A stretch of 64,000 bases of DNA. It comes from Trichuris trichiura. Its lineage: Eukaryota; Nematoda; Enoplea; Trichinellida; Trichuridae. How positions within the stretch are numbered: the stretch's first letter is position 1; every line of letters starts with the position of its first letter. Made by a program: the position numbers and the translations under genes. Shown here in pieces: positions 12,574-26,235 of the stretch. The stretch lies in contig JBAJFE010000038.1 in NCBI GenBank assembly GCA_037903355.1, forward strand, positions 1,612,001 through 1,676,000, read 5' to 3'. Under the pieces are notes generated by a model. It was not told the origin of the DNA and ran no database searches. It saw only the letters and a list, made by a program, of their open reading frames with translations.

Positions 12574-15500
12574 CAGTAAAGATACTATTTCCCGTCCTTC
12601 TTTACCGTTCTCAAGGATGGACCCGAAATCTTTGGTAATAAAAACGCGGTTTGTTACAACAGCACTTCTTCCGTAACGATCACGTCGCATACTTCACATG
12701 AAGCTCCACTGTTCCATACCGGAAAGTAACGTTTTCAAGAAAGCTCTTGCGCCTTTAATGTATTTGTCTGTTTTTTGAGGAACGCCGTCTTCATCACATC
12801 ACAGCGCTCAAAGGATGCGTAGGTAATGTTTCGCTATTGTTGATTTCAGTACTCCTCTAAGGAGGCTCCGGGCGCGAGCACGCTGAATATTTGCAGTTTT
12901 TCCATACTTGAAGAGGAAAACCGCTACATCGGTGACCGTACCGATCGTTTAATCGTACAACGAGATATTTCATAGCGTACTCTATAAAATTATCGTATCA
13001 CTTCAGCTTAGGAAAGTTGTCGTTTGATATTCAAAGTAAAGTTGCATTATTAAATTTGTTCGTTTCACAGACTTGCCTACACTGCTTATCAATGTATTAG
13101 CCGAGACCAATTCAGCTATCGTTGTTTTAATTACTTTTCGCAAGTCGTTGGCCTTTGAAATTTATGCGAATCTTTAATAATGAGGCTTCCTTTAATTTGA
13201 TCAAGTGGGAAGTGGGAAATGCATAGTGTAATTTTCAGACAGTTTAATTGCACTTCTGACGTGTGGTTTCGTTCAAAAGTTCAGTATTAGACGTGCAAAA
13301 ATTTAATTATTGCTTTTTGCAAAGAGAATGAACTTGGGGCTACCCAATCTTTTTAATTAGAAAAGTGATGTTCTTGGTTCACTTGGAGATTGTTCCGCAA
13401 CGGATGATTGAGCAGATTTTGTTCTTGCTTGGTTCCAGCCTTTTACGTATACATGTAATAGCGTCCGATTATTGCCTGCTGCAAGAGATAATATTAGTAT
13501 TATCCATGCAATTATGCATTTTGAAGGAAAGTCTAAGGCTCAATGTTTCTCTTTGAAAACTGGATTCCTTAGGTAGTAAGAATTTAGCTTCATGTACTCA
13601 CATCTGTTCTACACCTTGGTTATGTTCGATGTGTGTCAGTAGTTGGAGCGGTAGCATTCATTGAGAAAAATAAATACCTGCGCGAGATTTTCAGAATTCT
13701 CATAACGTTGCTTTCATTTTCAAAGGATGGAAATGTGGCGGTTTTCCTGAACCATGTTTTGCATCTGCATTTTCCTTACTGTTTTCTCAACAATTAGCGA
13801 CCCAGTTGCCCATTCAGTAGCAAGGGACAACCTTCAGGAAAATTTCATTTAAGCAACTTTGGTGGGTTGTTTCAGCGTTAACCTCTTAACCATTATGACA
13901 AGCAATGATATTTATGAAAAGGTACGAACTTTTGAGTCTTGAAAAGACCATACTGAGTTGACTTACTAGGTTTTGTCATCAATAAATCAATGAAAAATCG
14001 ATTGTTCTTTGTTCAAAATAACCGTCTGCACGTATGCCCTGCGCCATAGCAGTTTCCATGTTGATTATCCATTTGCGTAGCGTTATTAACGACTTCTTTG
14101 TTAAACCGCAGTGAACTATCTTTTATCTTTAAAATTTCAAATGTCTATTTCTTCGTCCAGCTTGTTTAGCTTGACGCAATAGTATGCTTTCAACAGGACA
14201 TTGTTGCTAGTACAGAAACTTATTACATTATAGTTTTCAGAATCAGAAAGTTCTTCACAATGTTCGCAAGAAATTGTATCTCCTCACATGTGCTATTAGT
14301 ATATACCGAAACTTTTGCTAAGACACTATAATTCTGTAATGCACAAGGTATTTCACAACATTGTGCAAACTTATTATTTGTGTAGATTGATGAAAGCTTA
14401 AGCCGATGACTTCCTGCGTTAGTTTGTGTGATGCTTGACAATTAGACACATCCAGAATTGCGTATGCCTTTGGATGGCGGCTCCACGCATTCGCAATTTG
14501 CAGTCTACGTTCTTCGCTACCAAACAGAGTTCAGATGATATATTTAAAACGTGTGTTTCGATTTTGTGTTAGCACGCTACAAAAAAATTCAGGGCTGGGT
14601 GATCCTCGTTCAGCTAAACGATTTCAGAAGCTCTGCTGTTGTGCATTGGTGCATTAATACAATTTAGAGTATTAGGAAATGATGAAATGTGCAAGCTTCG
14701 ACTTGTATTCTCTAGGAAAATTTTCTTTCTTTAGCTTTCATCTGATTGTGATTGTGTGCAGGAATGCGTCCACAGAAAGTATGTCAGGTTATTTTACGCA
14801 CTAATAAATCACCTGTCTGGAAGGCGAGTAATACATTTTGTGCTGAGTATTGTGGTTTTCTTGATTTGCGTTTGCTTTTTCACGCGAAGTGCTAACGAGA
14901 TTTCGAAATCGATAATTTATTTAAAAAGTTATTTCCCTGGTAGTGCTGCGTAATTGGCAAGAAGTCTTCCATGCGTTTCTCCGCTTTTCACGTGTAATAA
15001 AATTGGGCTCCCTGCACGCGAAGTGTAGAGCATTTTTTATGCGGCACGAATCATTACTAGCGTTCGCTGCCAACGCCATAATTCTCACCAAACGAAAAGG
15101 TGTTTAACGAATTTTTTGCCCCGTGCAAAGTTTTACTTTTGCTCTCTGGAATAATTAGTCTTATTTGAAGAATTCACCTTTCGTTTATTAGCTAAGCAAA
15201 GTTATGAATACGAATAAAATAAGTGCACTTCGTGTTGCTGTCAGATTCTCCATGTTGTTTATCCTCGTCATCTCTCAGCTGCTTTCGTCCTTTCTTTTTC
15301 TCATTCTATCATTGTTAGGGTCAAGGATAACTTTTGCTTATTCGTCAAGATCTGCTGCTTGCCTCTGTTGTGTGTTATCTTATCTTTTAGAAACAGCGCA
15401 GCAATACTCTCCACCATTGAGACCGTTTCATTTGTATCTTCTTTGAAATTTCATGTGATTGATTTGGTATTTTCAAACATGGCGGCTTTCACGATGGCTC

Positions 15501-17481
15501 AGTAATTTTTTCTACATTTTTTTCTTTTCATTTGCTCGAATTAAACCATTCAGCGACGTCAGCCATGCGGTTATGATTGCAGTAATTGCGAATGACAGCT
15601 TTGATAGGCGGTCATTGCGCGCCTTTTTTAAAAATTGATGAGTGGCTTTGTTGCTTCCTTGCCAACCGAAGTTACGTTTTTTGTCCAAAGTGGAAGATTG
15701 GACGTTAATGTTCGCTTGTTTCAGTTGCTAGGAAAGCAGCTGAGGCAGTTTGCTTTTCAGAAGCGAGCGGGAAGCACTAACCGCTCGAAATTACTTGTAT
15801 GATGAAAAGTCTATTTGTTCATTGCATTGCGTGGTTGAATCAATGCTTCTTTTCACTGTAATTTCTGGCCCCTAAGTCTTCATTTGGAATTGCACTACGA
15901 GATTCCTGCATACATAATTACTCTCACCTACCGAGAGACAGTTCTATGTCGCGTGAACGCACTGTTGCAATATCTGTTGACTCGTTGACGCACAATTTTC
16001 AACAAGCCCATGCCTGGTAATGTCAGTATGAGCTGCGTAACTATAAGTTTCGAAGAAATTATTTACGCATTTCTTCTTGGTATAAAAGACTTTCAAAACA
16101 TATAATGGAGACAATAAGTAAATAGATTTATTCTTTTCTTCTAGCCTCAATTAACGGTTTGTTGTTTTCTTCTACAATACGTACTTTCAACGTGCTTTTG
16201 ATCTTCCCTCATCAGTATGATCTTTAATGAAGAGCCTTAATTTTCTTCGATATCATTTAACCTCATTTTAACGTGATTATCAAAGTTTCGACAGAACATG
16301 CATTCCTGAAAGTTGACATGCGTAACGAGAAGTTAGCTTGAACCATGGCCACAAACAGTTTCGTGTAATTATGTTTTCCTTATCTCTGAGCTTTTGGCTT
16401 CTGAACTAGCCTGTTGATTAAAATGATTGTCATACATTTCTTAATGTTAAGGCTTTCCTCACAGTAAGATGAAATATTCAAGCTAACCATTGATCGGGAG
16501 ATTTCCTGTGCAGTTTGACTGAAGACAAATATTATTACGTCGCTTTGTATAGAGATCTGATAAGAGTTCTGCTGACGTTTTGACAGTGCCGGTTAGTCTT
16601 GTTACACCTGTTTCTGTTAGTCCAAGATCTTCGTTAGGAAAACGACGGCTGCTAGTTGTGGCAGCTTTGTAAATGCTTTCGCGACGTAGTTGAACTAAGC
16701 ACGCATTAATTAATGAAACGGCCACTTTTGAATGCGTGGTGAAAGTGACACGCTCTCCAACTGCAGCGTTTCATTGAAAGTAACGATATCCGCAATAAAT
16801 TAATCGATTTCGTTCGGCTGGGAAATTGAATGAGTGTCTTTTCTGAGGCTCCTGTTGCTCAGCCCATGCCTGGCAAATGCCGCTATTTTCGTTAGAAAGT
16901 TTCTGTCTACACCAGCCGTAGCTAAGGAATTCGATTCATATTTTGCGCATGCTCCTTCACTGATAGGGTAGCAGTCCGCAATGGATCAAAAGGATGGAAA
17001 GAGGCTGTTTAGAAAGCCTATACGCGCGAGTTGGTTTTAGTCGCCCTTGCTTGCGCCTGACCCAGATTAAACTGAAGGAGCAGCCATAAAAGTAGGGATC
17101 TCCTATTGCTTGCCAGTTAGGATTTTGAAGTTTTCCTCCAGCGGACGGTGAATGTTTGACATCCCTGCTATTTAATGGGTGACCTCTGTTGCTCGCGCTA
17201 ATGATCGGCGCTTCATGTCGAGTGTTAGGACAAGTCGAGGTTGCAGCGCGTTAGAACGAATGCTGAAGGTTCATTCTCATATTTCTTTCATATCGCTAAC
17301 GTAATGATCTCGAGATAGGTTGCAAGCCTTTAAGAGGTGATCTTGCGTACTTTCCGCAAGGTAAGGACATATCAAACAGGGAAACCGGAAACACTGTCCT
17401 TGATGCGGAATTTGAGCAGTATGCGGAAGGGCCGACTGGATGCTTTCACACGAATGGCAGCTGTCCTACGCCTGCCTACCG

Positions 17482-18639
17482 CTAAAACTCGTGGCTGTTG
17501 CATTCGGTTGTGGCGTTCATGTTAGCCGGCAAAAGTGTACTGCAACCATCCCGCTTGGCGTAATACCGGTTTTGAGGGCGTCTGCCTCTATCCAGACATC
17601 TTCGCATGCCAAACACGATCATGAATTCGGTTCGAAACATCTGACTCATTATGCAGTACGCTGGGAAGCTGATGCAACTGTTGATCAGGGACAGCAGATC
17701 CCAGAAGTCACCGAGAATGAGGTAGGCACGGAAAATGACCTGATCGAACGCGTTGGCAATGATCACAATCCCTTGCGGCAACTGGGTGAGCCAGAAGACA
17801 AAAACAATTAGCAGAAGTAAGGCGCTGGTTCGTTCGCTGGTGGCTACGTTCGTGGTCTTGGCTAGTCGCACTTGCCTGCGTTTCATTTCAATCAGTATGT
17901 GTATAAGTAACGCGATGAATATGGTCAGCAATACGCACGGAAGCACCTTCATCATGATGCCAACGATCCAAAAGTTAATTGCGTCTAGTTCGGGTGTCCA
18001 CCAGGTCGGCGGGTCGATCTCGTAAGTTGTACTATTCTTATTTCCCGCTTCAGCAGTGCAGCGATCTGGCAAATAGAAAGGCCGTTCATAAATTGAATTG
18101 CGCAGGAAGTTCAGAAAGCAGAGGCCACAAACAGCGACGGAAGTGAACGCAATGGTCAAAAGACCGGTTCGCGCCGTATTTGCAACAGCTGCTGCTCTCG
18201 GTCTTCTGAGAACCAAGTACCTGACCACTGCCAATCCTACCGTAAGCCATAAGCTTATGCTTTGCAAAATAACGCTCAGGTCGGCGTGAGTAACCACTAC
18301 TGCTTGCCACATATATGTAGAATATATGTGATAGTTACAATCATTCATTAACATACCTCGAAGCGTAAAGATAAGATAAGTAAACATGGTGACCGCGTGG
18401 CAGGCCGCTATCCCAGCCAGTATGATGTTAACCGACGTACGCATAGCTGGTCGAGTTAGCACAGCTATAGTGGCAAAGTTGGCAAGTATGCCGAGGCAGC
18501 AGATCAAGGTACTAAGGTACCCGTGCACGTAGCCGTAGGCGTTGGCAATGGGTACTATTCCATTGGTTAGCCATGTTTGCTCATCCTTATCTAGCAGTTG
18601 CGAGTCGGCCCCGGTGGCCATCGATGGCTGGCTATCCAT
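17482..18639 (-). CDS. Rhodopsin-family GPCR, myosuppressin/DMSR-like neuropeptide receptor, single exon
   Basis: An intact 385-aa open frame. Seven hydrophobic segments lie at about 38-61, 69-93, 107-140, 158-178, 222-250, 271-297 and 304-333. TM1 has GILANFATIAVL. The DRY position at the end of TM3 reads VVRYLVLRRP (Arg140-Tyr141). TM5 and its loop read VLPCVLLTIFIALLI...EMKRRQ. TM6 is ERTSALLLLIVFVFWLTQLPQG, and TM7 reads LINSCISFPAYCIMSQMFR. The TM6/TM7 wording (LL...T..PQG; INS.I.F..YC.MS..FR) is that of insect myosuppressin receptors and nematode dmsr receptors, which bind RFamide-type peptides. Cys101 and Cys194 could form the usual extracellular disulfide. The N-terminal ~35 residues carry no signal peptide. 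It stands alone in a gene-poor region. Subfamily assignment is by recall of conserved motifs, and the ligand is inferred. Confidence 0.93.
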   Translation of the reverse strand: MDSQPSMATGADSQLLDKDEQTWLTNGIVPIANAYGYVHGYLSTLICCLGILANFATIAVLTRPAMRTSVNIILAGIAACHAVTMFTYLIFTLRGMLMNDCNYHIYSTYMWQAVVVTHADLSVILQSISLWLTVGLAVVRYLVLRRPRAAAVANTARTGLLTIAFTSVAVCGLCFLNFLRNSIYERPFYLPDRCTAEAGNKNSTTYEIDPPTWWTPELDAINFWIVGIMMKVLPCVLLTIFIALLIHILIEMKRRQVRLAKTTNVATSERTSALLLLIVFVFWLTQLPQGIVIIANAFDQVIFRAYLILGDFWDLLSLINSCISFPAYCIMSQMFRTEFMIVFGMRRCLDRGRRPQNRYYAKRDGCSTLLPANMNATTECNSHEF

Positions 18640-19405
18640 TTAGCCGTAGCAGGAGACTCTCACTGTCAGAATTAGGCAGAAGCGGTAATGTTTCATTACC
18701 AGCCACTTAAGCGCGTTCTGCGTCTTCCTCTTTCGGCGTCTTTGACAATATGCCTAGCGGCGTGTTTGGTTAGCTTGCAAGCTTCGTCTTCGGATCTGCA
18801 GCATCTGGAATGAAGTTACTTTGATGGTAGGAACTTTACATATACGGCGATTCGCGAACACCATGCCAACACCTACGTTTTCGTTGGATGTTATGCAGCT
18901 ACTGCAAACTGGTAAGAAGCGCCGCTTAGCAGCCTGTATCGATTGGTGGCTACCTAGTCGAAGGTAAAGAGTAACTCTTCATTGAAGTGTTCAGCTTGGA
19001 GGAAGTAGATAGAAACTGCCGTACAGTAAAGGGTAAAGGGAAAACCTGGAGTGACTTCTTTTAATCAAAATTGATGCATAAAGACCGTTAAAGAAAAACG
19101 TGGAGCCTCCGAAGAGGAAGAATACGAACGCAGAGAAATCATTGGACAACTCTAATGAAGACCCAGTGTCTAATCGTTCGTCGTCTGTGGAAATTCCGCA
19201 AACCTACATAGCTTCATTGCCCAAGCTTTGATAGTTTTCCGCAGTGACATGCTCAGATTGCACACGAGACTCCTTAGTAAACGTTTTGGAGGATTAATGT
19301 CAAACTACTACGGGATGAGGCGAAAAAATGTTAGCCTAATTGTTTGATATGTCAAACATCGTGCGTTATTGATGCGCCATTGCCAGTACACTGCGTGGAT
19401 GCGCG

Positions 19406-19500
19406 GAACTCACTTCCTGAGCACTATTCAGAAATCCTATAGCATCCAGAAGGCGGTACGGACAAATCATGCACGCACTGTTTAACTGTGTCTTTCTTCT
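19406..19500 (-). repeat. Exon-like repeat, degenerate copy
   Basis: About 95 bp, diverged from 20930-21026. On the minus strand it reads KKKDTVKQCVHDLSVPPSGC, but then reaches a TAG where the other copy has TAC, and the donor-like site is altered. See the companion copy. Confidence 0.45.
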
Positions 19501-20929
19501 TACCGATAGACTGAATCGAAAGCGTCGCAGTCGGCCGTGTGAGACTTTCCGCTTCGAAGCGCAGCTTGACTGATTTGCTCGTCAACATGACAGAACGGTG
19601 CTTATATACAGCCAGTTTAAGGCTGATGATCACTTAAGAGAACGCCGACAAATGCGTAATTTAGAAAAAAGGTAAAGCTGATCAAAATGGTATTCGACAT
19701 GACTTTACAAAATTCCTCTTCGGTGCAGGACGTTCACAAAGCCCTTAATGGTAGTGCAAATTGATACTATAAGCCCGAGAGATTCAACTATAGTCGTCTA
19801 CTAAGCTCACTTGAAGGGTTTAGGAACAATGAAGCTTTACCGCTGCGTAAACTTTTGGAAATAGTCTTTTTTACCAAACGCGGCGCTGTCTCCGCTAGAG
19901 AACGCCGATCGGGAAAATGGATGAAGTATGTTCAGCGAATAGAGCTGTGCATTTCCAGCTTGAGCCTCTCCTTGAAGCAACTTGACACCCTCCCTTGAAG
20001 TGTGTGGTTACTATAGAACTGCTCCACCCAAGCCATTCTGCCGAATTAGAAATGGTTTTGTTCGTTTAAGTACTTGGAAGATTCATGGCGAAGAAGCTTG
20101 AAATGTTGTGGGCGCTGCAGTGCACCTAATGTCAACACGCAGTCGGCAGCGTTTGCGTGCGTTGAATCGGTGATCTGCTGGCCTACGTACAAATATTTGC
20201 CATTGTTGCCCATTTGATCGCCAATGCGGTGGCATTGATCTTACGCCGTTGTAGCTGACGATGCTGTCGGCCATTAAAGACCTTTCTGAAGGTTCGAAAG
20301 GGTGGATGGAAAACCTTTTGCTAATGGGCACTGGAGTCATCGATTCCCAATTTGAGGCTTTTACGTTGCCTATAACCTGTGTTTCACCATAGACGAGGGA
20401 TAATTGCAAATTTTGTTCATTTAAGTTCTCGCTTCATAAACAGACTCATTAGCAAGCAGTCTTGCGTTTTCTCAACCTGTAAATTTATGGCATGAGTAAA
20501 CAACTCGTGCCTGCTGTAAGCAAGCTTGCGTATCCATATAAAGTTGCCATCCTTCGTAGTTGCTGTAGGTTTCTTTTAAAAAATCCTTCCGATGGGGCCG
20601 TTTTGGCTCAGAACTAGCGCTGATTTATGAAGAAATTGCTTCCTAAGTATAGAATGGTGAAAGATACGTTTAGCTGCGGTGTATTATCGAAATGACAGGA
20701 ATTACAATGTAGGAAAATGAAACCTCGGTTATGCGGCATCTGAGAATCCGTTTTCAGTTCAGGAACCCTGTAACCCAGAGTTTGGACGTGTCTGACGTTG
20801 GACTGTACAGAACAGACTGTTCCAAAGCGAACTAATGGTCAAAATGGAAACATAATGAAAAGCGTGCCACTTCACGACAATTTCAAAATTTAGCTTGCAT
20901 AGAATCCTTCCCACTCGACTGTTTTCGTG

Positions 20930-21026
20930 GAAACTTACCTCCTGAGTAGTATTCAAAAATCTTACAGCACTGAAAAGACGGCACCGGCAAGCCTTGCACG
21001 CACCGTTTAACCGTGTTTTTCTTTGT
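20930..21026 (-). repeat. Exon-like repeat, open copy with splice-donor-like end
   Basis: On the minus strand it reads TKKNTVKRCVQGLPVPSFQC and CKIFEYYSG, ending in CAGGAG|GTAAGTTT, a consensus 5' splice site. Not a family I recognise. The conserved frame and the donor suggest an exon duplicated with its degenerate partner at 19406-19500; a mobile-element fragment is the alternative. Confidence 0.35.
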
Positions 21027-24000
21027 TGCAACGAATATTTTGAAATTTTCTATCAACTCAGCGGAAGGATGGAGTTTTTTACTTATAGGCAAATGCACTC
21101 CGCGGATACGGATGCGTGGGAAACTGTGCAATAATATGCCAAATCGAGTGGAAATAAGGCTGAACAGTTGCCTTTAATCGATTGCACAACTAATTTTTCC
21201 GCAACAAGGATTACTGAACACTGAAAGAATTAGCTAATGAGCTTTTTGAAAGACGTCTTAGTCGTACCGCAGGCAAAACAGTTGTGCAATGAACCGTTTG
21301 GCCGAACGTTTCTGGTGTTTCGTGTTATTTGATCAACAGCCAGTGTAATACTAAGGAACGGTCAATGGCAATCAATCCTTGGTCCCACAGGTAAGACCTT
21401 CCGCAAAAGATTAAGGCATCCAAGAATGTAAAGAAATTGCCGGAAGTTTTGATAAATTTTGTTTTTCTTTGATGGCATAATCTACTATATTACTATTTCA
21501 GCTTTGACCTTGCAACTTGAATACGGTAATATTTTACTGAAGTAAAAAGCAAGGTACGTTGTTGAAATGAATGGCAAAACCAATTCTCCTTGCTTCTTTG
21601 GGAAGCGGTGACGCGTAATTAAAACATTACGTCATGTTGGAAAGATTATCCTAATCGGGGATCAGTTCAAACAGTTAGAGTTGCAAGCTGTTATTAAATA
21701 CTTTTTCAGGCAAAAACGTCTTTGGTAATTTGCCTTGTAAGTTCTTTTGGACTAAATTGGATGGCAGACGTAGTGAAGGACTTTAAAAATCAGTTTACCT
21801 GAATGAAATAAATGCCGGCTGATGAAAGAGCATTGCAAAAGTTGTCTGCCGGTTAAAGAACTTATCCTACATTGTTATAAAATAGCTGAAACCATGATTC
21901 TGTGCTAGTTATTAGTGAGTTTTTTTTAGCACTATAGATTTATGTGATGATGAAATCTCTTTGGTAACGAGAACTCAGTATCACGTTGCTTCTTTTCAAG
22001 ACACCGTCCTGCTCAGGCGAACGAAATCAATAAGGCGAAACTCAAAGTCGACGGGAATTTCAGAACCAACCTTGTTCTGTCGTTAATGATTTAAATGATT
22101 TAGAAAGAATTTCAAGGAAACTACAGATACAAGATCATTTCTAACATGCCGACAGTGGGACAACATTGGTTCCAAAAGCTGCGTGAACTTTTCTCATGAT
22201 AATGAGATTTGTCCTATCGACTTCGTTCGCTCGACAAGATATTGCCATAAAATGAAGTAACAAGAGCTACTAATTGGTTTTTATTTCTTTTTTATCACTT
22301 CGTTAGACAGTGGAGTACTTTTGAATTCATAATGTTAGGCTTGGGAAAAACAATGCGTAGAAAAACGTTATGCGCAGTTTAGGCTTGACAGCGTCGCATT
22401 GAAACATGTTTCAATTTCGAGCAGTAAATGAGTAAACATATTTTGCTTATCGGTAGTACGTTTGCACAAAATAGCATTGCGTCAAAAATGTAGATAGAGC
22501 TGACTGTGAAAGGGAATTAGAATCCTCCAGTCACGAATTTTGAGAAGGATTTTACCTACTTACTATTGATTGCCCGTTCTTACAGCGTACCACAGTAGCG
22601 CCAGGTCTTATGAGCCACGTAAATGCGTTTGTCAACGAGGCTGTCTGAAAATAGCAGTTTGCGCCTTACAACACTGCCAAACTCAGTAAGCTCGTTCTCC
22701 TATTCAGTAGAACTCGGTAAGGTTGAAGCGCTTTTCCGTTGGCACATTTTTTACTCCTTTTGTCTTAACATAACTCTGCGTCAGGCCTATCATAAACGGA
22801 TAATAGTTAAGTGAAGATAAATGAGTGCACAATGAAGAATGCTGTTAATAATGAGAAGCGATGTGAAAGCATATGTGGGGTGAGCGTTCAAGCATTAGGC
22901 ACACTATTTTATTTATCAGCAGCATACGCTGTACGGCCCTTTACCTTTATGGAGTAAGGAGGATTTATCGATTAAAATTAATTACTCATTAATGAAACAA
23001 GTCAGTTTTAACTTCTTTGATTCATATAAAAAGCAACAATTCGATCGTCTTACATCTTGAGTCATGAAAAAAGAGCTGAAGCGATTCGACGAGATGGGAT
23101 CTTTGATCATGTTCAGTTGGCAAAATTGGGATCTTCAGTGTTCTGCACAATCGCTTAAGATCATTTCTAGTTATCTTTGCATGCCAACCACCGATAACTT
23201 CGAGGAATGAGCAACGATTTGACAAGATTTCTGCAATTTCAGAAAGTAAATATCAGGCAAAAATTGCTACGTCGTTTGCATGCCCTCTTGATTGAACTAA
23301 TTGTACCTATGTGGCCCATTCGCCGACGGCTGATCACTTTAGTACTATCCTATGGGATGAATAGTCAGCAGAGAAGAAAATTACCAACTCTGTGTTCTTC
23401 TGCATGCGTAATGAAATTATGACGATCTAAGCATCCGTTTAATGACCGTGAAATACTTTAGTCCAACCCTCACATAAACAGACGCGTGACTGGGTTAACC
23501 GAAGTTACACGAACTCCTTGTTTACATCATTATCTTTTCTCACCGCGCTGCTAATGAAATAATATGAAAGCAATTCTCGCGTACGCTAGAAGTTTGGGTA
23601 CTGTGTAGTATGTTAGTTGTGACGACAGTAAATGTGTAAGCACAACTTCACTTTTAAGATTTATGTCACAAGTGTTGTAGACCATTTTGCGCCTTATATC
23701 CAGCACTCAGAAAGACAGGTGCAGTTGCTAAAATGTTCTCTGCTGAAGTATAGGAAGCTTCCAAAAGGTAGTGTAAGTTTTTATATTCAAAGCACTTCAA
23801 TTGCAATGCACTCGTTTGTTCTCCGATAAAATGCAGAGCTTTTGAAATATGCTTGCCTTGATATTGACCACTGTAAATGTGTGAGCATTGTCAACTATCA
23901 TTACATAGACAGCATTCCCACCTTATGATGATCATTATTAAAACACTGGAGATAAGGCAGGCACGTTCCGAAAGCTCTGAATTTTCTCGTAGAACAAATG

Positions 24001-26200
24001 TCTGCATCGCAACTAAGGCACTTTGAATACGAAACATACTTTCTTATCCCTCTGTTTTCACTAATAAGCGCGGCTGAACCAGAAACGCTAATTTCATACG
24101 TTTTTTTCTGTTTATTCGACTTCAGACTCGATTTTCAGGTGGATCTTTTGTTATTCCTTTTAAACAGTCCTAGTCAAAATGACCCAACAGCGTCGAGCTG
24201 TTTGCTTCTTAGGTTACTAGAGTGGAATAGCAGCAACATTTGGCTGTTTTTCATCCTATCGATCAGTCCTTTACTTCGGTCATCGCAGATGAAAATTCAT
24301 TCGTTCTTTTACTGCTTCTATTTTCAATGCTTTTACCAACTGCTTCGCAGTACGATTGACATTTAGTTCATGAACTGCCGAAGCGCATCTTTTGCCTACG
24401 GTCTGATCATTTTGTAAAATGTACATTTAGGGAAACAGAGGAAATGCACTAAAAAATAGCCTGCTGTCTCTGTCGCTTAATGTTATTAACGTAAACGTAA
24501 ACTTACTGATCAATGTTCCTTGTGAATTATCTGAACGCCATTTGCGTCCCCATGGTTACACAGTGGGTAGTCTTTCTGGTTATTTATGGGGTCAGCTGCA
24601 GTTCAAGCTCAAAAGCTTTGCTTTAGAATCGCAAGTTAAAAATAGCAGTTGAGCCCCCATTTTCAGAGACAAGAAAAGATTAAGCATTTGTACAAGTGCT
24701 TTAGTTCCTTGCTCAACCAGCTGCATCTTATATCTCGCTACGTCCTGCCTGTTCTGCAGTGTTTACCATAATCAGAGATTGCGTTCAATAGTTGTGAGCA
24801 GTCTTCTGTTTTTTCCTATTCATCCTCCTAAATCAATTTCCCTGTGAGCGTACAGTTGTGGCAACTGTCCAAAAGATAGCATTCGAAACGCTTTCGACAT
24901 AGTGAGCATTCCTGTTTCTATGTTATACGTCGTCAAAAGCATACAGTTTCCATGAAAAAAGTCGCATGCGTACAAATAGCTGCAGGTGAAACTGAAAACG
25001 ACCCTTGAAAAGCATATTTCCGAATTTACGTTATGCGAGAAGTGCCCTTACTGGGAACTATTTGCCTCCTGCAGTTGGCAGAAAAATTATGCATGACGAC
25101 CGATGATCCCACGAATAAACAAAAGTTCTCCAAAATCTGTGATTTACCAAGTTTTGCTGTAAGGCGAATTAGTGACCCGTTATCAGAGAATCAATGAACG
25201 CTACGCTAAAATGCCCTTATCTCGGTAAGCAAAATAGGTTAACACTTTAATTGGGCTTACGCGAAGCTTTGTGTTCGCATCTGAATTTCATGCGGACTGT
25301 ACGCGCAGAAAAGTAGCAGCAGAAAAGCGAAAATACTTTGTATACCTACATGAGTTCGTTTTCACAAGTTTTAGGAAGTGATGAAATTCACGCAGTCGAC
25401 CAACGGTTCCATTAGACTCAGCAGAGTTATGAAAGCGAATCATTGTGTAACTTGCCGTGCTGTTAACGGGAATGTAATGGGGGCGAAGGTCTGAGAATAT
25501 ATTTACTCTCTGAGAAATCTGATCTTAGCTCAGCTGCATGCGCGTCTGCAGGGTATCAAAGCTATTAACTGATGGGCCTGAAAATGTAAGCCATGTTTCT
25601 TCTACTCGCCCTAAAACCCAACCTCTTTCGTGGCAATATTCGCCAATTTATTGGTAACGCGCTAACTAGTGTTGTCCTTGATATTTGTTAGCTGCTGCCC
25701 TGCGCCTATTTGCCTGTCGGCCGTTTTCTTACGTGGCTATAATTTGGCAGTTGTTATTTGGTTTGATGAGAAGAGAAGTCTTCAGCTAAGTGGTAGTTAT
25801 TTCATAGAAAGGCCTACCAGGAAACCACTTAATAAAGAACGCCTGCATCAGTCGTGTAATGTTAAGAATTTGGAAGTGGTTGCTAAGTGAGTAAACCGCT
25901 TGAAGCGAGAATGCCCTTCGAAATAGTGTGAAATTTGCAGCCATTTCAGAATGTTTTCTTAGATGGAATCAGTTAGTGCAATGCATTAGCTTTGCTACTG
26001 AACTTGCCTCCGTACGAATGCATTTGTAAGATCATTATTCAAGCAATAGTGTTCGATAATGAATTGGTTTGCCACTCTTCTGATGAGGTTGGCACCTGCT
26101 GTCATACCTGTTTACAAACAAGCTTACCTGAAGGGGCCATTTAATCAAGCTCTGATAACCCGGTGAAAGCCGGCGTGCAGTGCTATACGATGTCCTTTTC

Positions 26201-26235
26201 TATCATCAGCGCTGACCACTGCTGCGCTGATGATA
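26201..26235. repeat. Perfect 12-bp-arm hairpin
   Basis: TATCATCAGCGC (26201-26212) is the exact reverse complement of GCGCTGATGATA (26224-26235), with an 11-nt loop. No flanking signals identify its role. Confidence 0.55.

Larger units (their letters stand above)
9649..17481. other. Gene-poor interval with degenerate repeat relics
   Basis: No protein-coding gene can be supported. Contents seen: a hairpin at 10021-10059; a repeat at about 11525-11700 related to 47966-48240; and a cluster of hammerhead-like relics at 11.9-12.6 kb. Open frames here are short, mostly T-rich, and resemble no family. Confidence 0.6.

Noticed and set aside
18098..18289. Open frames antisense to the GPCR
   Set aside because: Shadows of the well-supported receptor gene.
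20083..20409. 108-codon minus-strand frame
   Set aside because: No recognisable motif, low complexity of resemblance, no splice or start context.
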